Source of the DNA: Solanum dulcamara
Lineage: Eukaryota; Streptophyta; Magnoliopsida; Solanales; Solanaceae
DNA: 64,000 bases
Direction: 5' to 3'
NCBI RefSeq assembly: GCF_947179165.1
Contig: NC_077238.1
Coordinates: forward strand, 37,375,793 to 37,439,792
Both the position numbers and the translations under genes were made by a program. The notes beneath the pieces are model-generated. The model saw nothing but the letters and a program-made list of their open reading frames with translations, ran no database searches and was not told the DNA's origin. Each line of letters begins with the position of its first letter. The stretch's first letter is position 1. This document shows positions 47,139 through 58,404 of the stretch, one piece after another.

Positions 47139-49210
47139 CAACAACAACAACAACAACCCAGTGAAATCCCACAACATGGGGTCTGGGGAGGGTAGAATGT
47201 ACGCAGACCTTACTCCTACCAAGGTAGGACGGCTGTTTCCTGGAGACCCTCGGCTCAGTAAAAGCATAAATGCATAAAAAAAATGTTAGATAAGAATAGA
47301 AAATTAAAAGCTTTATGAGAAAAACAACAAACAAATAACGAATAGATGACAAATAAATACAAATAAATAAAGACTAATAACAAATAACGATTAAATAAAT
47401 AATGAAAACGTCACAGGTAAAATTGAGTAATCAAAGCATAAGAAGTAATAAATAATAACAGAAATAACAGAAATCAGAAGTCAAAGCGCAAGAGATCGTA
47501 ATGCACTACTACACCTATGAATAGAGAAGAATAACGAGACTATGAACTAGCCTTCTATCCTAATGTGGGTCCTCCACCCCCTCCTATCTAAGGTCATGTC
47601 CTCCGTAAGCTGTAACTGCGTCATGTCCTGTCTAATCACCTCTCCCCAATACTTCTTCGGCCTACCCCTACCTCTTCTGTAACCATCCATGGCCAGCCTC
47701 TCACACCTCCGCACTGGGGCATCTGTGTCTCTCCTCTTCACATGTCCATACCATCTCAGTCGTATTTCCCACATTTTGTCTTCCACCGAGGCCACTCCTA
47801 CCTTGTCCCGAATAGCCTCATTTCTAATCCTGTCGCTCTTGGTGTGCCCACACATCCATCTCAGCATTCTCATCTCAGCAACTTTCATCTTTTGAATGTG
47901 AGAAGTCTTAACTGGCCAACACTCCGCCCCATACAGCATAGCCGGTCTAACCACCACTTTGTAGAACTTGCCCTTAAGTTTTGGTGGCACATTCTTGTCA
48001 CATAGCACTCCGGAAGCGAGCCTCCATTTCATCCACCCTACCCCAATACGATGTGTGACATCATCGTCAATCTCCCCGCTGCCTTGCATGATAGACCCAA
48101 GATACTTGCAACTACTTCTCTTTTGGATGACCTGAGCACCAAGCCTAACTTCAACATCAACCTCCTGAGGTGTCTCACTGAACTTGCACTCTAAGTACTC
48201 TGTCTTTGTCCTACTCAACTTAAACCCTTTAGACTCCAAGGTATGTCTCCAATCCTCCAGCTTAGCGTTAACTCCGTGGCGAGTCTCATCGATCAGGACT
48301 ATGTCATCCGCGAAAAGCATACACCATGGCACCGCACCTTGAATTTGTCGCGTCAATCCATCTATCACCAAGGCAAATAAAAAAGGACTAAGAGCTGATC
48401 CTTGATGCAACCCCATCACCACTGGGAAGTGCTCTGAGTCCCCTCCTACTGTCCTTACCCTGGTTTTGGCTCCCTCGTACATGTCCTTGATCACCCTAAT
48501 GTATGCCATAGGTACACCTTTAGCCTTCAAACATGTCCATAGTATTTCTCTTGGGACTTTATCATAAGCCTTTTCTAGGTCGATGAATACCATATGCAAG
48601 TCCCTCTTCCTCTCCCTATGCTGCTCCACCAGTCTCCTCATAAGATGGATGGCTTCTGTAGTTGAGCGTCCCGGCATAAATCCAAACTGGTTCTCTGAAA
48701 TAGACACGTCTCTCCTCACCCTCATCTCTACCACTCTTTCCCACAGTTTCATAGTATGGCTTAGTAGCTTAATACCTCTATAGTTGTTGCAACTCTGGAT
48801 ATCCCCTTTATTTTTGTATAGAGGGATCATTATGCTCGACCTCCATTCTTCGGGCATCGTTGCCGTTTTAAAGATGACATTAAATAACCTAGTCAACCAC
48901 TCCAAACCTACCGAACTCGTGCTCTTCCAAAATTCCCCAGGAATCTCGTCAGGTCCGGTTGCTCTTCCCCAGCGCATCCTACGAACGACACTCTTAACCT
49001 CCTCGACCTTAATACTCCTACAATACCCAAAATCGCAACGCCTCTCTGTATGTTCTAAATCTCCCAACACAAAGTCTCTGTCCCCTTCCTCATTCAAGAG
49101 TTTATGAAAATAGGACTGCCATCTCTGTTTAATGAGGGTCTCGTCTACCAATACTTTTCCATGCTCGTCCTTAATGCACTTCACTAGGTCCACATCGCGT
49201 GCCCTTCTCT
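47139..49210 (-). mobile_element. RTE-clade LINE, 5'-truncated, with perfect 14-bp target duplication
   Basis: Flanked by catacgctaatata at 47125-47138 and 49211-49224. The 3' end (left) is a (TTG)n tail, seen on the plus strand as caacaacaacaa, which is typical of plant RTE elements. The 3' untranslated part is 47160-47546 and the rest is open reading frame up to the truncation point at 49210. Endonuclease and N-terminal parts are absent. Confidence 0.95.
47547..49210 (-). CDS. RTE LINE reverse transcriptase, C-terminal part, no stop codon inside
   Basis: Open for about 555 codons from the truncation point ([15 protein letters not shown]...) to the stop at 47547. The first ATG is not the true start; the element is 5'-truncated, so no start is annotated. 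RT motifs: [78 protein letters not shown], and catalytic FADD at 48303-48314, then [13 protein letters not shown]. The C-terminal part has [40 protein letters not shown] and [11 protein letters not shown], usual for plant RTE proteins. An undamaged frame plus exact target copies points to a fairly recent insertion. Without endonuclease it is not autonomous. Confidence 0.93.
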
Positions 49211-49736
49211 CATACGCTAATATAAGATAGGTAATTAAACTTTAAATACTTAATAATCTATGCATTTGGAATAATGATGTGAAAACCCATAAAGTTTCAT
49301 ACTTGAATTAAATAGAAGACTTTGATAATTCATTTGGACTTCATGGATGAAAGGATCCATGAATCAATACCCACATACCTTAGAGTACATCTTAAAGAAA
49401 ATAAATATAATTTATCATGTAATCAAAATATTTTAGGCATGAGAGTGGGCAAAATACTCTCATTGAAGCCTTACATACGCTAATATAAGATAGGTAATTA
49501 AACTTTAAATACTTAATAATCTATGCATTTGGAATCATGATATGAAAACCCATAAATCTTTATATTTGAATTAAATAGAAGATTTTGATAATTCATTTGG
49601 GCTTCATGGATAAAAGAATTTATGAATCAATACCCACATACCTTAGATTATATTTTAAAAAAAATAAACATAATTTATCTTGTAATCAAAATAATTTAGG
49701 CATGAAAGTGGAAGGAATACTCTCATCGAAGCCTTA
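49211..49736 (-). repeat. 263-bp tandem repeat in C 3' LTR, two units
   Basis: Units begin catacgctaatataagatagg at 49211 and 49474; the next boundary is catacctgg at 49737. Period 263 bp. Each boundary carries GTATGTAAGG on the minus strand. Confidence 0.92.
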
Positions 49737-50541
49737 CATACCTGGAATTTGAAGTTTCATCTATAATTGTAGGACTTAACGAACACTCGTGAATCCTAGC
49801 CTTTTCTCTTCGTCGGAGCATTTTATTTACTACCAGGAGTATTTGAATCACCGGATTAGTATTTCTACACTACGAAGAACTAAAACTATATTTTGAGAAT
49901 ATGTAAAGATATTTCTAGAGAGAAGAGTTACTTGAAAAAGCTTGATTTATAAAATAATAAAATAAGGTGGGTATTTATAGGTGTGGGAGGGACCTAAAAA
50001 TAATTAAAATAATTATAAAGAAAAATTTGAAAATTTAATGAAGGATTGAAATTTCATGGGTGATGTCAAATGGAAGATTATTGATGTCATGATTGATGTC
50101 AAATGAATCTAGATCTTTCATGATTGGAGAGATGAATCTTCATTTTACGGAATATCATTTTTCGGAGCAATTTTTGAACAAGATAACTTCTTAATTAGGA
50201 TTTGGTTGCTTATGAATTGTAGCTATAGAAGTCTCATTTCAGGTTGTGAAAGAATCGATTTATGTGGAGTATCCTATAATGAGATATGTTTTTTCTTCTA
50301 TAAATACTCCATTTCATCACAATACCAGGTCTTGCAAAGATTGATTTATTTGACCTACTTAGCCTCCGAATCTTAAGATATAGTTTTCACAAAAGTTATC
50401 GGTAATGATGTTGGGGTTATTCAAAAATTTGAATCACCTAATTTAAACTATCTTGTTAAAAGTGGTGCCTAAAATACAAAAGCAGTATCATTTTTGTCGA
50501 GAATTGGAACACCATATACAATGTTTTAAAGGGGTGTTACC

Positions 50542-50557
50542 TTATCTCCCCCTTGGG
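50542..50557 (-). promoter_or_regulatory. C polypurine tract
   Basis: On the minus strand CCCAAGGGGGAGATAA directly precedes the 3' LTR. It is the best-preserved plus-strand primer site in the window. Confidence 0.8.
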
Positions 50558-50885
50558 AATATTCATCCTCGAATGAGACAAGACTTAGTTTGAGTAGAGT
50601 GGAGTGTAAACCAATGACCCATCATTAAAGTAATAGTGTAATTTAAAACATCATTCAAAATATAGTTCATAATTTTGCATGCATATGACTAGAAAAGATG
50701 AAATGTAAGGATTTCAAGTAATTGAGTAAGGATTACTTAATACCTTAGGTTTGGGTAGAGGGAAAAAGATGAGGGTATCGCTTAATCATATCCTCTTCTG
50801 CTTCCCACGTAGCACTTTCGATTTTTTAATTCCTCTAAAGGAATTTACCAGATGCAACTTCTTTGTTCCTCAATCTCTTAACTTG

Positions 50886-51299
50886 TCAGTCCAAAATTCC
50901 AACCATAAATTCTTCATAGGTCAAGTTTTCTTCAACATTCACTACTCTTAAAGGAACAATAGAACTAGGATTACCTACACATTTTCTCAACATAGACACA
51001 TGGAACACTAGATGAACCATGGCCATTTCCAATGGCAACTTCAACTCATATGCAACCTTGCCAACACGTCTCATGATTCTATAAGGCCCTACATACCTAG
51101 AGCTCAATTTCCCCTTTTTACCAAAATAAACCACACCATTAATGGGTGAAAACTTTAAATACACCCAATCATCCATATTAAACTCAAGATCCCTTCTTCT
51201 AGTGTCAGAATAGGACTTTTGACGACTTTGAGCCATCTTCAACCTTTCTCTAATGACCTTCACCTTCTCTAAAGTATCAATTACCAAATCGGGTCCCAA
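50886..51299 (-). pseudogene. C pol C-terminal region (post-integrase, chromodomain remnant)
   Basis: Open for 137 codons: LVIDTLEKVKVIRERLKMAQ, RDLEFNMDDWVYLKFSP, FGKKGKLSSRYVGPYRIMRR, VFHVSMLRKCVGNP and TYEEFMVGILD, then a stop. Downstream to about 50790, chromodomain-like words remain (RQVKRLRNKEVAS). It is separated from the integrase by frame changes at 51300-51438. Confidence 0.85.
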
Positions 51300-51438
51300 A
51301 AAAGGTCATATCACCTACTTCGAACCAGCCTACCAGGGATCTACATCATCTCCCATACAAAGCCTCAAACGGCGCCATCTCAATACTTGAGTGGTAACTA
51401 TTATTATAGGCAAACTCGATAAGCGGTAGAAGATCATC

Positions 51439-52350
51439 CTAATTTCCTTTAAACTCTAACACACAAGCCCTTAACAGATCCTCTAGTATTTGAATCTTCC
51501 TTTCAGATTGCCCATCTTTTTGAGGATGGAATGCTGTGCTCAATTTTACCTTAATACCGAGGCCCTTTTGAAATAATCTCCAAAAGTGAAAAGTGAATTG
51601 GGTACCACGATCCAAAATAATGGATAACGACACACCAGGCAACCTCACCAACTCTCGAATATACAACTTGGCATAATATTTGGGTCTATAGGAAGTCTTA
51701 ACCTGTAAGAAGTGAACCGACTTAGTCATTCTATCAAAAATTACCCACATTGAATCATGACACTTCCGGGTATGAGGAAAACCCACTAGAAAATCCATAT
51801 TCACATCTTTCCACTTCCAAGTAGGGATTTCAATGTCTTGGGCTAGGCCACCTGGCCTTTGATGTTCGGCCTTCACTTGTTGGCAATTCGGACATTCGAA
51901 TACGAACCTTTCTAATTCCTTCTTCATGCCACCCCACCAATAGAACTCTTTTAAGTCTTGGTATATTTTCGTCGAACCAGGTTGAATAGAGTATGTAGAA
52001 TTATGAGCCTCCATCAAGATCAAACTCCTTAGGCCATCAACATCCGGAACACATAGCCAACCTTGGTAGTATAGCACCTCATCTCCCTCTTGGGAAAAGT
52101 CCTCCATCTTCTTTTCTTTCACCAAATTCTTTAACTCGATAAACATCGGGTCAAGATCTTGCTTTGATTTAACATCCACCAACAGAGAGGATTCAGACCT
52201 ATTTTGAACAACCATACTACCATCATCAGTACCACATGACTTCACCCCTAATATTTCCAACCAGTGAACATCTTTCACCAACTCCCTCTTCCCTTCATCC
52301 ACATGGGCCACACTCCCCATAGACACTCTACTAAGTACATCGGCAACCAC
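51439..52350 (-). pseudogene. C integrase, catalytic core readable with D, D and E
   Basis: An open stretch of 303 codons within a broken polyprotein. N-terminal zinc-binding region: EAHNSTYSIQPGSTKIYQDL ... FECPNCQQVKAEHQ. One His of the HHCC set is Q (YSIQPG where relatives have YSIHPG). The core keeps all three catalytic acids: D in VIFDRMTKSVHF, D in IILDRGTQFTFHFW, E in DGQSERKIQIL. It inserts cDNA by strand transfer in intact relatives. This is the least damaged gypsy domain here. The frame ends at LRACVLEFKGN, before the C-terminal region. Confidence 0.88.
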
Positions 52351-53486
52351 ATTGGCTTTACCCAGATGATAGTGCTCATGTCATAGTCCTTAAGGAGTTG
52401 TAGACACTCATTTGCCTTAGATTAAGGTCCTTTTGGGTGAACACATATTGAAGACTTTTATGATAAGTATACACATCCACATGCACCCTATAAAGGTAAT
52501 GACTCTAATCTTCAGAGAAAAAACAACGGCCGTCAATTCAAGGTCATGGGTAGGGTAGTTACGCTCATACACCTTTAATTTTCTAAAAGTATAGACTATG
52601 ACCTTTCCGTTTTGCATTAAGACACAACCTAAACCAATCTTTGAATCATCACGATAAACTACAAACCCTTCTAATCCTTCTAGTAGAGTCAAAATAGGAG
52701 CAGAGGTAAGTTGATCTTTTAAGGTCTAGAAATTCTTCTCATACTCATCCATTCATATGAATTTGGATTTCATTTGGGTCAATTTTATCATAGGAGATGA
52801 GATAGAAGAAAATCCTTCAACAAACCTTCTATAGTACCCGGCTAGACACAAGAAGCTCCTAATATTTGAAGAAAACAACGGTGTAGGTCAATTCTTGTCT
52901 GCCTCTATTTTCATAAGATCAACCTTTATCTCATCACTAGATACTACGTGACCAAGAAATGTCACTTCCTTCAAACAAAATTCACACTTACTAAATTTAG
53001 CAAATAATTGCTTATCCCTCAATATTTGAAGAACAACTCTCAAGTGATTTTTATGCTCTTCCTTACCCTGAGAGTAAATCAAAATATCATCAATGAAGAC
53101 CACCATAAAAGTATCAAGGTAAGGTTTGAACACCTTATTCATAGAGTCCATGAACGTCGCCGATGCATTCTTCAACCCAAAACTCATCACCATAAATTCA
53201 AAGTGACCATACCTTATTCGGAAAGCTATTTTGGAAATGTCACACTCCCTCACCCGTAGTTGATGATAGTTGAATCGAAGGTCGATCTTAGAGAAGTGAC
53301 TTTCCCCTTGCAATTGATCAAGCAAGTTATCTATTCTAGGGAGTGGGTAATTATTCTTAATGGTCATCTTATTTAATTGCCGGTTGTCTATGCACATTCG
53401 AAGTGACCGTCCTTCTTTCTCACAAATAACACGGGAGCACCCCATAGCGAAATACTTGGTCTTATAAGCCCATTTTTTAACAAGTC
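52351..53486 (-). pseudogene. C reverse transcriptase and RNase H, frameshifted
   Basis: RT reads through two frames, with a one-base loss near 53398 ([13 protein letters not shown] is in one frame, [14 protein letters not shown] in the next). Strings: [53 protein letters not shown], catalytic [30 protein letters not shown]. Stops follow 52888. RNase H at 52417-52692: [20 protein letters not shown] and [17 protein letters not shown], then another frame change before the linker HLGKANVVADVLSR. Confidence 0.85.
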
Positions 53487-54137
53487 CTATAATTGTTCCT
53501 TCAACTCTTTCCTTTCTATTGGGGCCATCCGATAAGGAGGAATAGAGATAGGTTGGGTATCGTGGAGGAAATCGATACCAAAATCAACTTCTCTTTTGGG
53601 AGGGACATCGGGAAGGTCATCGAGAAAGACATTAGGAAACTCATTGACTATGGGAACTGACTCAAGAGAAGGAATTTCAGAGTCGACATCCTTAACCCTC
53701 ACAATGTGGTTAATACAACCCTTACAAATAATTTTTTGAGCCTTAAGATAAGCAATGAACTTACACTTCACTACCGAATCATGACCCTCCCATTCAATGA
53801 TGGACTCATTTGGAAATTGGAACTTGACTTGACCAGTCCTATAGTCTATGAAAGCATAAGATGCATGTAACCAAACCATCCCAAGAATGATATAGAAATC
53901 TACCATGTCAAGCTCAATAAGATCACAAGGAATAACTTTATGTAAGATAGACATAGGACAAACCCTATAGACCTTTCTAGCAATAAATGACTCACCAATG
54001 AGGGTAGACGCCAAATAGGGCTCTAATAATATTTCAGGTGACACATGAAACCTATTAGCAAGTAATAGAGTAACAAACGATAAATTTGCACTCGGATCTA
54101 ATAGTGCATACACATCAAAAGCAAAGACCTTTAACAT
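53487..54137 (-). pseudogene. C aspartic protease and linker to RT
   Basis: Open for 216 codons. The active-site region reads [14 protein letters not shown], where relatives have LDSGA or LDPGA: the catalytic Asp is kept but the Gly after it is lost (PSA), so activity is doubtful. It then runs [53 protein letters not shown] and [16 protein letters not shown], where a stop precedes RT. Confidence 0.85.
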
Positions 54138-55095
54138 ACCAGTAATGACATTGGGTGTGTCCTCAACCTCTCATCTCCCATGCAAGTCATAAAATCGGTT
54201 GGTGCATTAGACACCTCCTTGGGCCTATTAACCATAAGCAAGTTGGCCTTGAGGCCTAACATCACTATCTCTATAATCCCTAGCATGGTGGCCCAGCTTG
54301 CCATACATTGGAGCTGGCTAAGCATTCCCCTTTGTGAGTCTTTCCAAACTTCTTACAAGCAGGAAAAGTTTGAGCAACAACATTCTCTCGTAGAACCATA
54401 GGTTTAGCATACTTATCGTTATTGAACCTTGAAGGAGGAGTATTGGTCGAGCCTTGTCCCATAAACCATTTCCCACTTTGGCCTTTTCCATTATTACCAT
54501 AACCGGACCTTTGAGGGTTAAACCCTTCCCTATCCACTCTAGCCTTTTTAAACCCCCTTGATCTCTCTCAGTTTCTCTTCTTTAATTTATTCTACGTAAG
54601 TTATTAACCAATATATGTCCATCTCCTTGACCAACATGGCTATTTTTCACTCCTTGGACACCTTTGAACTCTTTCTATCCTATCGGCCTCATTTCTTCAT
54701 CCTTGTCACCAACCCATTGTTCATACCACACTCGAGCCACACCTTTGAGTTGATAGGACACTAGCTCGACCTTCTTATTCGGTGGAACACCCATGATAGC
54801 CACAATCTGGTACACCTCATCAATAAACTCCATAGGGTCCTCATCTAGTTAAGAACCATTGAACTTGGGCCGATTCATCTTTTAGAAATCCCAAATCCTA
54901 AAGGTCGGATTTTGCATTTGGGGAGGATGAATACCTTAATTCAGTTGGTTGGCTACTAATTGAGTCAACAACGTAATGATATTGGGAAACTCCGCATGAG
55001 TTACCCCTTCCTCATGATGTGGTGCATTGGGAATTGAAGGAGCTTGATACTCATCGTCAACCCTTACTCTTGGAGGTGCTCTTCCACGAGTCATT
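54138..55095 (-). pseudogene. C gag pseudogene, internally shortened
   Basis: Starts MTRGRAPPRVRVDDEYQAP at 55095 and shows gag words NRPKFNGS, DEDPMEFIDEVYQIVAIMGV, VELVSYQLKGVARVWYEQW, then loses frame. Nucleocapsid knuckle near 54330-54390: CKKFGKTHKGEC, with the second Cys of C-X2-C-X3-H-X3-C replaced by F. Stops and shifts throughout. Much of the capsid C-terminal half seems deleted around 54600-54660. Confidence 0.8.
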
Positions 55096-55291
55096 ATCTA
55101 GAGAATACAAAATGGGTCATTAGTTAAAGGAAAGCTTAGGATACTCTAAGGCATGACATGAATTTGAAAAAAGTAAAAACTTTCTTAAACATCCCATAGT
55201 CTCCTATTCATAGTTATGGTGCACTTCACAACCATGAACAAGATTCTATTTGATGCGGTATGTTGAACTCTGAGGACCATTCAAAACATTA

Positions 55292-55308
55292 GGCTATGAT
55301 ACCAAGTT
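55292..55308 (-). promoter_or_regulatory. C primer binding site
   Basis: On the minus strand aacttggtatcatagcc follows the 5' LTR. It matches the initiator tRNA-Met complement TGGTATCAGAGCC with one change. Confidence 0.8.
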
Positions 55309-58300
55309 TTTCATGTCCCAAGCCTAGGTCCTAGACGTGACATGGCAAATGGGGAACCCAAAAGTACCTCAAACAAGCCTCTTAGCTTTCTTTTAGCCTT
55401 TCATAGGTACTGACAATAAATAAACAAAAAGAAATCATAATAGTAAATCTTCAACTTATATATGTCCAATAATATCTTTAACTTTTAGATTTAACGAGGC
55501 TAAGACAAGTCCCTAGCTCACCCTCAATCATAACAAAAAGAAATTCCTTAGTAAGTGTCTAAAGATCTCAACATATCATAAGGTAGAAAGATAAAGAAGT
55601 ATTGTTCCTAAAACATGGGAACTCACCAAAAGTAGTCTTTAAACAAAATCTCAACTATCCATGTGGAGGAAAATAAGGAGGAGTATCGATCCCTACATGG
55701 TGATATCATGTAGGCAAAAGAGTATGCGTTAGTACTTTGAATGTACTAAGTATCTAGGCATGCATGAAAATTGAGGAAACATTAAAACATTTATGTAATA
55801 TGAAACATAATGCAATGCATGCATAATCAATCATATAGATATCTTTTAAAATATTCATTTTGTGAAAAGATGAGCATAACTGAGATTTAAGACCACGCGA
55901 GCTATTACATAGAATCCAACATATCTCCCTACGTTGGATGGGGAGACTCGGGTAGAATTCCATCAACTTCATTCATTTTTTTAACTTTAACTTTAAGGGC
56001 TTTCATGGATCCATTAGCTTAAGCCTACAAGGGCTCCTATGTTGGCACATAGTTAATGAGACAAGGAGTTTCTACTAAGATTCCCTTACCCAATCCAACC
56101 TCAATGACCCATTCAGTGCTAAGTAAATCACATAGAATCATTTAATACTTCAAAATATTCATAGCATATAGCTTGAGAATTCAAAATATCATATTCAGCG
56201 GAATAACTCACTAAAATATTTAATGATTCAAATATGCAAGAATTATCCTTATGGCATAAAGAATCCATCATTCATAGCATTTCAACATTCTTTTATTTCA
56301 TAAGAGTCCATTTGATCATAGACATTGCTTTCATAAATATTTATTTGAAGTCAAAACTTTCAAGTCAAACTTCATTAAAAATATAGTAAAACTAATTGGG
56401 TTTAAATCACTTCAACTTTCAAAAATGTATGTAAATGAAATTATGCAAAAATACTTTCAAATCCATTAATTAAAAATTATGCTTTAAACAACCACCATGA
56501 ATTTCAAGAATCTTTAAAGAGATAAATATAGAAAAAACTTGCAAATCATCAATTCATACATATGAAATCATTTTGCTTCAAAATACACTAATAATCATTC
56601 GTTTAACCATGATTTATGCTATTAAGTAGAAATAAGAATTACCCATAGGAAAATCTTACTTGAAATCAAGAGATTTAGTTGAAAGAGTTTTGAACTACAT
56701 GGGTGGAAGAACCCATGGATAAACACCCACATACCTTAGAGTAAAGCTTGAAAAGAATTGGGTAAATAAACATAAATTATCATATAATCAAAATACTTTA
56801 GGTATGAGAGTGGAAGAAATACTATCATTGAAGCTTTACATACGCTAATAAAAGATAAGTAATTAAACTTTAAATACTTAATAATCTATGCATTTGGAAT
56901 AATGATATGAAAATCCATAAAGTTTCATACTTGAATTAAATAGAAGACTTTGATAATTCATTTAGGCTTCATGGATGAAAGGATCCATGAATCAATACCC
57001 ACATACCTTAGAATACATCTTAAAGAAAATAAACATAATTTATTATGTATTCAAAATACTTTAGGCATGAGAGTGGATGGAATACTGTCATTGAAGCCTT
57101 ACATACGTTAATATAAGATAGGTAATTAAACTTCAAATACATAATAATCTATGCATTTGGAATCATGATGTGAAAACCCATAAAGTTTCATACTTGAATT
57201 AAATATAAGACTTTGATAGTTCATCTGGGCTTCATGGATGAAAGGATCTATGAATCAATACCCACATACCCTAGAGTACATCTTAAAGAAAATAAACATA
57301 ATTTATCTTGTAATCAAAATACTTTAGGCATGAGAGTGGACGGAATACTCTCATAGCCTTATATACGCTAATATAATATAGGTAATTAAACTTCAAATAC
57401 TTAATAATCTATGCATTTGGAATCATGATATGAAAAACCATAAAGTTTCATACTTGAATTAAATAGAAGACTTTGATAATTCATTTGACCTTAATGGATG
57501 AAAGGATCTATGAATTAATACTCACATACCTTAGATTACATCTTAAAGAAAATAAATATAATTTATCATGTAATTAAAATAATGTAGGCATGAGAGTGGA
57601 AGAAATACTCTCATTGAAGCCCTACATATCAGGAATTCAAAGTTTTACCCAGAATTAAAGAACATAATGAACACTCTTGAATTCTAGCCTTTTCTCCTCA
57701 TCAGAGCGTTTTGTGTACTACCCGGAGTATATAAATAATCAGAATAGTATTTTACACTACTAAGAACTAAAACTATATTTTGAGAATGTGTAAAGAAGTG
57801 TATAGAGAGAAGAGTTTCTTGAGAAATCTTGACTAACAAAATAATAAAATAAGATGGGTATTTATAGGTGTGTGAGGGACCTAAAAATAATTAAAATAAT
57901 TATAAAGAAAAATCTAAAAATTTAATGAAGGATTGTGATTTCGTGGGTGATGTCAAATGGATCTAGATCTTTCATGGTTGGTGAGTTGAATCTTCTTTTT
58001 ACGGAAAATCGTTTTTTTTTGGAGCTACATTTGAATAAGATAACTTTCTAATTAGGATTTGGTGTCTTCATATGAATTGTAATTGTAGAAGTATCCTTTC
58101 ATGTTGTTCAAGAATCAATTGATATGGAGCATCCTACAATGAGATATGATTTTTCTTCTACAAATACTTTATTTCGTCACAGCACCAGGTCTTGCAAAGA
58201 TTGATTTATTTGACCTATTTAGCCTCCGAATGGTAAGATATGGTCCACAAAAGTTGTAGGTAATGATGTTGTGGTTATTCAAAAATTTGAATCACCTAAT

Positions 58301-58399
58301 GTAGACCATCCTATGAAAATTTATGCCTAAAATACAGAAGCAGTATTATTTTTGTCAAAAATTGGAACACCATATACAACGCTTTTAGGGGGTGTTAAA
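55309..58399 (-). repeat. C 5' LTR, about 3.1 kb
   Basis: On the minus strand it starts at 58399 with taacacccccta (the usual TGTAACACC is changed at its first two or three bases) and ends tgggacatgaaa, before the primer site. The perfect hairpin CCTACATG...CATGTAGG is at 55692-55714 and CATGGGT...ACCCATG at 56698-56717. It has three 263-bp tandem units, compared with two in the 3' LTR. Confidence 0.9.
56839..57623 (-). repeat. 263-bp tandem repeat in C 5' LTR, three units
   Basis: Units begin at 56839, 57102 and about 57362 and end at 57623 (periods 263, 260, 262). Shared words: taattaaact(t), cataataatctatgcatttgg or taataatctatgcatttgg, agtttcatacttgaatta, cccacatacc. The preceding unique LTR part (56700-56838) is itself a diverged half-unit. 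Confidence 0.92.
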
Positions 58400-58404
58400 G
58401 TGGG

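Larger units (their letters stand above)
45650..50541 (-). repeat. C 3' LTR (with nested RTE LINE)
   Basis: On the minus strand it starts GGTAACACCCC and ends GGGTCATGACA. The hairpin CCTACATG...CATGTAGG lies at 46032-46054. It contains two copies of a 263-bp tandem unit (49211-49736), the first split at its edge by the RTE LINE. Excluding the LINE and one target copy it is about 2.8 kb. Confidence 0.9.
45650..58399 (-). mobile_element. C: minus-strand Ty3/gypsy chromovirus nested in E1 3' LTR
   Basis: 5' LTR at 55309-58399, interior 50542-55308, 3' LTR at 45650-50541 (including an RTE LINE of 2.1 kb). Flanking repeats are gttgg (45645-45649) and gtggg (58400-58404); the uninterrupted site in the E1 5' LTR near 5738 reads gaaggtgggcttcagg, which confirms the insertion point. 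Gene order on the minus strand is gag, protease, RT, RNase H, integrase, C-terminus. Confidence 0.92.
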
